Source: an uncultured Bacteroidales bacterium
GTDB taxonomy: Bacteria; Bacteroidota; Bacteroidia; Bacteroidales; Paludibacteraceae
NCBI GenBank assembly: GCA_949282265.1
Contig: CASDOZ010000009.1
Coordinates: forward strand, 1 to 64,000
Length of the DNA stretch: 64,000 bases
Reading direction: 5' to 3'
Part shown: piece by piece, positions 61,370 to 64,000 of the stretch
Position numbering within the stretch: position 1 is the stretch's first letter
Layout: every line of letters begins with the position of its first letter
Translations under genes and position numbers: made by a program
Notes under the pieces: generated by a model
What the model saw: only the letters and a program-made list of their open reading frames with translations
What the model was told of the DNA's origin: nothing
Database searches by the model: none

Positions 61370-62014
61370 TTATTTGTTTTTGTGTTGCTTCTTTTTCAAG
61401 TCCTTAATGGAAAGGCTTGGATTCCATATCATGTCAATTCCCATTTCCCGGAACATTTCAATATAGAAAGCCATTGGCGGAAGGCCTATTTCTGTGCGTC
61501 TTGTGTCAACTTCTTCCGGATCTTTAATTGGCCATACATAGCACTCTGTTTTCCCGTTGTATGTGAATGAAACAGTCTGGGTTCCATATATTTGTTTCTT
61601 GTTTTCATGCATCAGGATGCGGTCTTGCAATGTGGCTGCGTCTGACTGGGCGAGAATGCCTGTTGCCGCACTGTGTTCGATGAAAGGATAGTATTTTTTT
61701 TGCGCTTTTAATTCCGCGTGATCTATCACTAAAAATATTGCTTTGTTTGCCGAATCTGACAGGTTTTTCGGCCAACCGAGCGTGTCGAGAATTTCAAATA
61801 CAGTTTCTTGGTTTTTCAAGTCGGCTTCTGCCATCCGTCTGTGATAGGCCAAAATCCGTTCCGTGTCGTTGGAGTTTATGATTTCGTTAAACTCTTGTCT
61901 GACTTCTTGGTCTATTTTGTATACATTTCGGAGGATTGAATCTATATCACAATAGTTTTGGGCTAAGCTGCTCGTGGCCATTGCCAATGTAAAAAATAGA
62001 ATATTTATTTTCAT
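61370..62014 (-). CDS. exported DUF6624-like protein
   Basis: 214 residues. A signal peptide ends in SSLAQ. The mature part resembles the DUF6624 family: EILDTLGWPKNLSDSANKAIF, LVIDHAELKAQKKYYP, LQDRILMHENKKQIYGTQ and a short final domain with GLPPMAFYIEMF. The family is uncharacterised; the conserved His-Asp and Gln/Tyr-rich segments might form a ligand site. The C-terminus is Lys-rich. Leftward, divergent from a small lipoprotein gene with its own TAACTTTG box. Confidence 0.75.
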   Translation of the reverse strand: MKINILFFTLAMATSSLAQNYCDIDSILRNVYKIDQEVRQEFNEIINSNDTERILAYHRRMAEADLKNQETVFEILDTLGWPKNLSDSANKAIFLVIDHAELKAQKKYYPFIEHSAATGILAQSDAATLQDRILMHENKKQIYGTQTVSFTYNGKTECYVWPIKDPEEVDTRRTEIGLPPMAFYIEMFREMGIDMIWNPSLSIKDLKKKQHKNK

Positions 62015-62044
62015 AAATAGATTTGTTTAAAATTAAATGCGTCG

Positions 62045-62052
62045 CAAAGTTA
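62045..62052 (-). promoter_or_regulatory. -7 box for the DUF6624-like gene
   Basis: Reads TAACTTTG on the minus strand, ending 30 bases before the start codon at 62014. Confidence 0.55.
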
Positions 62053-62073
62053 TTGTTTTTCCATTAAAATTCG

Positions 62074-62081
62074 TAATTTTG
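62074..62081 (+). promoter_or_regulatory. -7 box for the small lipoprotein gene
   Basis: TAATTTTG, an exact TAnnTTTG match, lies 31 bases before the ATG at 62112. It is divergent from and close to the minus-strand box at 62045. Confidence 0.55.
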
Positions 62082-62111
62082 CCATCTGGTAAAACAATTA
62101 TAATTGTAGAG

Positions 62112-62504
62112 ATGAAAAATTTTATTTCCATAAGGATTTGCTTGTGCTTGATTGTCGGTATGTTTTTGTTGAATTCGTGTGAAACAGCAACTTCGGAAGT
62201 TTATGTTTTTGGTATAACCAATTCCATGTCATTGGATAATTCAGACAGATTGGATGTGATGAATTATGTGAGTAGCCGGATGAGTTTTGAGGCGATTCAG
62301 GTTACGGTATGTGATTGTGATGAAGCCGAAGGTGTTGCGCAGGCCAAGCAGATTTTCGAGTCACGTTTGTCGGCTATCGATGATGATGAGTTGAATGCGA
62401 AATTGCATGGTGATGATTTTTATTCTATAAGTTTGATAATGGCTGCAACCAGTTCAGATGGAGTAGAGACAGAAATCACATCTAAGAAGTGGCCGACGAA
62501 ATGA
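62112..62504 (+). CDS. small lipoprotein of unknown function
   Basis: About 130 residues from the ATG at 62112, chosen because it begins a normal lipoprotein signal (MKNFISIRIC to FLLNSC) and sits just after the promoter box; the longer frame from 62037 would start upstream of that box. The mature part is acidic, with an EVYVFGITNSMSL strand, a TVCDCDEAEG segment containing two Cys, and a C-terminal EITSKKWP. No family is recognised. Transcribed alone; a very strong hairpin follows. Confidence 0.7.
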   Translation: MKNFISIRICLCLIVGMFLLNSCETATSEVYVFGITNSMSLDNSDRLDVMNYVSSRMSFEAIQVTVCDCDEAEGVAQAKQIFESRLSAIDDDELNAKLHGDDFYSISLIMAATSSDGVETEITSKKWPTK

Positions 62505-62526
62505 TTTAGAATGGATTAGAATGAAT

Positions 62527-62580
62527 ATATACAGATAAAAAAAAGGGAGAAATACTTCTCCCTTTTTTTTATCTGTATAT
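62527..62580. terminator. 25-bp perfect inverted repeat, bidirectional terminator
   Basis: Bases 62527-62551 are perfectly complementary to 62556-62580 with a 4-base loop. Each arm has eight A or T beside GGGAGAA/TTCTCCC, so termination would work for both the small lipoprotein (plus) and the zinc-ribbon gene (minus). Confidence 0.9.
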
Positions 62581-62595
62581 TATGGATATATTCCC

Positions 62596-62718
62596 CTATT
62601 TTTTAGGAGTTTGTTGCAGTGTTGTTTTTTCATCCAGACGTGCGCCGCAGAATTTACATTTATGTGCTACGATATGTATGTCTGACCCGCATTGTGGACA
62701 TTTTTTATATTTTTCCAT
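62596..62718 (-). CDS. 40-residue zinc-ribbon protein
   Basis: A short frame beginning MEKYKKCPQCGSDIHIVAHK with two C-x2-C knuckles, CPQC and CKFC, then a polar tail ending TPKK. The spacing is that of a zinc-ribbon (double-zinc-ribbon half) domain. It sits between a -7 promoter box and a terminator, which supports its being a real gene. Function unknown; such mini-ribbons may bind nucleic acid or protein partners. Confidence 0.7.
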   Translation of the reverse strand: MEKYKKCPQCGSDIHIVAHKCKFCGARLDEKTTLQQTPKK

Positions 62719-62747
62719 AAGATATGTACATCTATTAAATTTGTTTA

Positions 62748-62755
62748 CAAAGATA
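62748..62755 (-). promoter_or_regulatory. -7 box for the zinc-ribbon gene
   Basis: Reads TATCTTTG on the minus strand, 29 bases before the start codon at 62718. Confidence 0.55.
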
Positions 62756-62870
62756 CGTATTTTTTTATATACACGGCATGTGGATATATTTTTTTAAAGT
62801 ATACTTAAAAAAATAATTATTTTTTTTGTGATATAAATAGGATTCTCTTGAATGCTTGTTTGAAATTTAT

Positions 62871-62878
62871 TATTTTTG
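62871..62878 (+). promoter_or_regulatory. -7 box for the exported Cys-rich protein
   Basis: TATTTTTG, an exact TAnnTTTG match, ends 8 bases before the ATG at 62887, implying an almost leaderless mRNA. Confidence 0.5.
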
Positions 62879-62886
62879 CAAGCTGA

Positions 62887-63264
62887 ATGAAACGATTGAT
62901 GGTTATATTGTTTTTGGGATTGTATGCCTGTTTGTTTTTTCAGGCCGATGCAAAGCCAGTCGTGCATGAGAATTGCCATGCTGAACAAGATGCACAAATT
63001 TTGTGCAAAAAGGCGGATACTTGTGCTCTGGCGGCGAAGGAAGTGGGGGATCTGTGTGCCAATTTGGGGCAGAGCCTGCAGTTCCATGTGCGTTTGCAAA
63101 TCTCCCGGCAACTCAATCAACAACGTTTGGCTGTAAAGACAATCTCTAATCTGTTTGCCCGGAATATACGTTCTGTCGTCGCTGTTTTTGACGGAAAGGC
63201 TCTTTTATATACTCACAGCAGGCACAAATACTACATTTATGCTTTAAGAAAGATTGTTATTTAA
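62887..63264 (+). CDS. small exported protein of unknown function
   Basis: 125 residues. A signal peptide (1-22, ending QADA) precedes a Cys-containing segment (ENCHAEQDAQILCKK, DTCALAAKEVGDLC) and a basic C-terminal half with IRSVVAVFDGKALLYTHSRH. No family is recognised. Four Cys in the first half could form two disulfides in the periplasm. The promoter box 8 bases upstream supports expression. The next gene starts 67 bases downstream. Confidence 0.6.
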   Translation: MKRLMVILFLGLYACLFFQADAKPVVHENCHAEQDAQILCKKADTCALAAKEVGDLCANLGQSLQFHVRLQISRQLNQQRLAVKTISNLFARNIRSVVAVFDGKALLYTHSRHKYYIYALRKIVI

Positions 63265-63331
63265 GGATGGTTTTGTACCTCGAAAAACAAAGCAAAATCA
63301 TTTTAATCAGTCTATTTATTTTTAAAGCATT

Positions 63332-63862
63332 ATGAAAACAATCTTATCAGAAGATGAGGTCATGTCGGCCTTGTCCCAATCGGAATTTATTCAGAAAACG
63401 AATTTTATGTATGTAATAGGCGGGATTCTACTGCTCCTGCTTGGTGTAGTAGGCATATATGTATCAGGTGCGTGTTGTGCATCTAACGGAACTATGCAAA
63501 TGCTTGTTATGGTTTTAGGAATTTGTGTGATTGTAGCAGGCCTTGTCGTGTATCTGAAAAGGCACTATAGCGTATATGCGCCAACAGGGAGTAAAATCCA
63601 GAAGAAAAGTATTTATTTGTCGGAACAGGAAGCCCGGAAAGTAGTGGATGCGTTGCGCCGTGGCTCTGCGTATGATACCTTGTCTTTTGCACCGGCTACA
63701 ACCAATCAATATCGTTTTGATATTATGGGTACGGTTGACCGCCAATATGCACACGTACAGGTATTGCACTATGTGCCTTTTAATTACGAGCCGTTTTCGC
63801 CTGTTTATCTTATGACAGAGGCGGATGCTGTTGCAATATGGCAGGCTGTTTTGCAGAAATAA
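63332..63862 (+). CDS. two-helix membrane protein of unknown function
   Basis: 176 residues. Two hydrophobic helices, about 26-46 and 55-74, are joined by a short loop with SGACCAS. The remaining 100 residues are soluble, probably cytoplasmic, with SIYLSEQEARKVVDALRRG and VLHYVPFNYEPFSPVYLM. No family is recognised. It is followed by a strong terminator shared with the convergent gene at the window edge. Confidence 0.65.
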   Translation: MKTILSEDEVMSALSQSEFIQKTNFMYVIGGILLLLLGVVGIYVSGACCASNGTMQMLVMVLGICVIVAGLVVYLKRHYSVYAPTGSKIQKKSIYLSEQEARKVVDALRRGSAYDTLSFAPATTNQYRFDIMGTVDRQYAHVQVLHYVPFNYEPFSPVYLMTEADAVAIWQAVLQK

Positions 63863-63886
63863 ATTTGGCCTCTGTATTGAAATATG

Positions 63887-63920
63887 TCGCCCCAAAAGTT
63901 CGAGAAAACTTCTGGGGCGA
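63887..63920. terminator. terminator hairpin at 63.9 kb
   Basis: TCGCCCCA (63887-63894) pairs with TGGGGCGA (63913-63920), with an inner AAGTT/AACTT stem and one mismatch. A T-run follows on the plus strand. Confidence 0.8.
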
Positions 63921-63925
63921 TATTT

Positions 63926-64000
63926 TTATGCTTGCAGGCCGCCGATCAGTTCGTTTATGTCATCTATGTTATGGCGTCGCATGTATTCGTTTATGCCGGC
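63926..64000 (-). CDS. C-terminal end of a leftward gene, possibly dihydroorotate dehydrogenase
   Basis: Only the last 24 residues are in the window (AGINEYMRRHNIDDINELIG, then GLQA and TAA). The pattern of a helix with E-Y-M, a histidine-asparagine-isoleucine turn and DINELIG resembles the C-terminus of dihydroorotate dehydrogenase (PyrD) of Bacteroidota. The identification rests on a very short match and needs the neighbouring sequence. Confidence 0.35.
   Translation of the reverse strand, partial: AGINEYMRRHNIDDINELIGGLQA

Noticed and set aside
1-64000. CRISPR arrays, rRNA genes, complete insertion sequences, integrases
   Set aside because: I looked for regularly spaced direct repeats, rRNA motifs and transposase or integrase frames and found none intact.

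Overview
The window looks like a chromosomal segment of a Bacteroidales bacterium (phylum Bacteroidota). It carries a SusC/SusD pair, several secreted proteins with type IX secretion (T9SS) C-terminal sorting domains, a cytochrome b / flavoprotein / iron-sulfur fumarate reductase operon, a meso-diaminopimelate dehydrogenase, and many promoters of the Bacteroidota form TAnnTTTG. A choloylglycine-hydrolase family protein would fit a gut or host-associated lifestyle, but that is inference. No phage, CRISPR array or complete insertion sequence was seen.

Left part (284-29335), apparently devoted to amino sugars and cell-wall fragments. A leftward operon (7970 to 284) encodes a NagB-like/PIG-L fusion, a family 2 glycosyltransferase, a DUF4922 protein, a SpoIID/LytB-domain protein without a signal peptide, and an AmpG-like permease. 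Divergent from it lie a MurK-like BadF-family sugar kinase and the MurNAc-6-phosphate etherase MurQ. Next comes a nine-gene rightward locus: SusC, SusD, two lipoproteins, a GHL10 (DigH-related) glycosidase, a DUF4623/InlB-repeat protein, a phosphodiester glycosidase (NAGPA domain), a beta-propeller protein and an N-acetylmuramoyl-L-alanine amidase. Four of the nine end in T9SS sorting domains. My reading is a peptidoglycan-scavenging locus: amidase and glycosidase digest murein outside, SusCD and the AmpG-like carrier import the products, and MurK/MurQ and the NagB/PIG-L protein act inside. Three LacI/PurR-type palindromes in the intergenic regions suggest common control.

Middle (29336-46260), mostly housekeeping: TrmO, DUF2461, YhcH-type protein, GH13 branching enzyme, orphan HisA, ribosomal S21, fumarate reductase (FrdA has an unusual helical N-terminal extension), DUF454, YceD-L32-FabH, a pseudouridine synthase, Ddh, and a large fusion of a DUF4105 membrane protein with an alkaline-phosphatase domain that has lost nearly all its metal ligands.

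Right part (46261-64000): a PerR / mini-rubredoxin / rubrerythrin oxidative-stress operon, a degenerate stretch with an IS3-like end motif, a YeiH-type transporter, a choloylglycine hydrolase family protein, a short-chain dehydrogenase, a multidomain T9SS-type surface protein, DnaK, FolK, tRNA-Lys(CTT), a nucleotidyltransferase-GalE-ManA group, a DHA2 efflux pump, and small unknown proteins including a 40-residue zinc ribbon. The window ends inside a leftward gene, possibly pyrD.
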